Below, one piece after another: positions 23,326-24,442 of a DNA stretch of 24,442 nt (within the stretch, counting starts at the first letter, position 1; each line of letters begins with the position of its first letter). Origin of the DNA: Bacteroidales bacterium (GTDB taxonomy: Bacteria > Bacteroidota > Bacteroidia > Bacteroidales > UBA932); contig JAFUUB010000120.1 of NCBI GenBank assembly GCA_017483985.1, positions 1-24,442 of the forward strand, given 5' to 3'. A program made the translations under genes and the position numbers. The notes beneath the pieces are model-generated. The model was given only the letters and a program-made list of their open reading frames with translations, had not been told where the DNA came from and searched no databases.

Positions 23326-24442
23326 ATATAAACGCCTCTGGCGGGCATCAGGACAGGTTTCGTGACATCGACGATCTCGCCGGTGACGGCATCCTTGCCC
23401 TTGGTGTAGTCCTTGATGACCTCGGAGAAACGGGCCATGTCGACAGGACGGACGGTGTCGGAACCGTTCAGCATGACCAGCACGGTGTTCTTGCCGTCGG
23501 TGCGGGCATAGACATAGCACTTGGTCTGGTTGTCCGGGGTGTAGTGGATCAGCTTGCCCTCTGTTACCGGCTTGGAGGTCCGGCGCCAGTTCAGCAGCTT
23601 GCTGGCGAAGTCCCAGCACTCGTTCTGGTAGGCGGTCCGGCCTTCCTTGGTGAACGCGCTGACTTTGTCTTCTTTCCAGCCGCCGGGGAAGTCATTGCGG
23701 TTGTTGCCGCTCATGGCGATTTCGGTACCGTAGTAGATCTGCGGGATGCCGCGGGTGGTCAGCAGGAAGGTGAGGCCCTGCTTGAGTTTCCAAACCGGGT
23801 CGTCCGCCTTCATGAAGCGGTCGATGTCGTGGTTGTCCAGGAACGTCAGCACGTAGTTGGGATCCGGGAAGAGGAAGTCCTGGGTGATGACCTCATACAT
23901 CTTGAACAGGCCGGCCTCGGAGCCTTCGCTGGTATTGCTCTCCTTGAGGATCTCTTTCTGGGTGGTGAAGGTGAAGTCAAAGTCCATGACCGTCTTCAGA
24001 TACGGGTCGTTGGGGTTGACCGAAGAGCCGCGCTGCCACCAGCCGGCGGCGGAGTTGCGCGGATACCAGCCTTCACCGACGATGTTGAAGTCCGGATATT
24101 CGGCTTCGATCTCGTCGCACCAGCGGACCATGAAATCATAGTCGGCATATGGATAGGTGTCCATGCGGATGCCGTCGATGCGGGCGTATTCGATCCACCA
24201 GACGCTGTTCTGGATCAGGTAGGTCGCCAGGTGGCGGTTCCGCTGGTTGAGGTCCGGCATGCCGCCGGAGAACCAGCCTTCGATCAGGATGTCCTTTTCC
24301 GTCTGCGGGGCGTGCGGATCCATCAGGACCCATTTGTAGTGGGTCGTGGTGACCAGGCTGCCCGGCTGGCGGACGACGCTGCGGCGCAGGGCGTCCTGCT
24401 GCTCTTTCGGGAGGGCGTTGAATTCTTCAATGGTGGCCGGGA
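23307..24442 (-). CDS. GH13 neopullulanase/SusA-like enzyme, C-terminal 377 residues, cut by right window edge
   Basis: The frame is open to the last base of the window. The Met encoded at 24323-24321 is internal, because the codons before it continue the alignment with the downstream paralog (ATIEEFNALPKEQQDALRR, then QPGSLVTTTHYKWVL). All three GH13 catalytic motifs are in view: GIRMDTYPY (nucleophile Asp), IVGEGWYP (acid/base Glu) and LDNHDIDRF (Asp). By eye the visible protein is over 90 percent identical to the matching part of the next gene. The main exception is an 8-residue shorter loop after YYGTEIAM (SGNNRN in place of a 14-residue stretch). The leader, N-terminal domain and any low-complexity insert lie beyond the edge. 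It is the first visible gene of the enzyme operon. Whether an operator or promoter stands before it cannot be seen. Confidence 0.92.
   Translation of the reverse strand, partial: PATIEEFNALPKEQQDALRRSVVRQPGSLVTTTHYKWVLMDPHAPQTEKDILIEGWFSGGMPDLNQRNRHLATYLIQNSVWWIEYARIDGIRMDTYPYADYDFMVRWCDEIEAEYPDFNIVGEGWYPRNSAAGWWQRGSSVNPNDPYLKTVMDFDFTFTTQKEILKESNTSEGSEAGLFKMYEVITQDFLFPDPNYVLTFLDNHDIDRFMKADDPVWKLKQGLTFLLTTRGIPQIYYGTEIAMSGNNRNDFPGGWKEDKVSAFTKEGRTAYQNECWDFASKLLNWRRTSKPVTEGKLIHYTPDNQTKCYVYARTDGKNTVLVMLNGSDTVRPVDMARFSEVIKDYTKGKDAVTGEIVDVTKPVLMPARGVYILDLSK
23307..24442 (-). repeat. Tandem duplication, upstream copy (visible 3' part of the partial GH13 gene)
   Basis: Partner of 21229-22388. The exact 83-bp run lies at 23449-23531. 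Synonymous differences elsewhere show the copies are not assembly duplicates of one another. The 24-nt gap corresponds to the loop shortened around 23691-23713. Confidence 0.85.

Noticed and set aside
23307..24323. Treating the last GH13 gene as complete with a start at 24323
   Set aside because: The frame is open to the window edge and upstream codons align with the paralog, so this Met is internal. The gene is cut by the window and is not a natural truncation.
1..24442. CRISPR arrays, tRNA/rRNA genes, insertion sequences, integrases or phage genes
   Set aside because: Nothing on either strand supports them. The only long repeats are the GH13 gene duplicates.

Overview
The window comes from a GC-rich member of the Bacteroidota, most likely a gut- or host-associated Bacteroidales. 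Evidence is the SusC/SusD pair, several promoters with the Bacteroidota-type -7 box TAnnTTTG and a -33 TTTG about 19-20 nt upstream, and lipoprotein and Sec leaders typical of the phylum. I cannot name the genus. Nearly everything outside the left edge is one polysaccharide utilisation locus (PUL) that looks aimed at an alpha-glucan.

Layout. 1-1846 (minus) is the N-terminal part of ribonuclease R, cut by the left edge. 1847-2064 is a divergent control region with the rnr promoter, a candidate LytTR operator and the susC promoter. 2065-6839 (plus) is susC-susD, closed by a 15-bp hairpin shared with the convergent operon. 12464-6915 (minus) is an operon of sensor histidine kinase, LytTR response regulator, GH127-like lipoprotein and alkaline phosphatase. 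12465-12667 holds its promoter region, a second copy of the operator, and the terminator of the next operon. 24442-12668 (minus) is a close-packed enzyme operon: GH13 (cut by the right edge), GH13, GH13, lipoprotein GH13, GH31, and a beta-helix glycosidase-like plus esterase fusion.

How it may work. SusC/SusD import oligosaccharide across the outer membrane. The lipoprotein GH13 may act at the surface or in the periplasm. The SusA-like GH13 enzymes and GH31 complete cleavage of alpha-linked oligosaccharides in the periplasm. The fusion protein, GH127-like enzyme and phosphatase may remove side groups (esters, arabinofuranose-like residues, phosphate). That functional assembly is inference.

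The most interesting signal is a 24-nt sequence (21 of 24 identical) containing a match to the known LytTR-regulator binding pattern. It lies upstream of both susC and the kinase gene, with half-sites 21 bp apart in each copy. It suggests that the locus-encoded LytS/LytR-type system controls both itself and the importer. Second is a set of Gln/Gly/Arg/Pro-rich low-complexity inserts in five unrelated enzymes of the locus. Third is a tandem GH13 array with near-identical C-terminal halves and promoter-like boxes overlapping each upstream stop codon.

No tRNA, rRNA, CRISPR array, transposase or phage gene was seen, and no gene-free stretch exceeds 300 bases.
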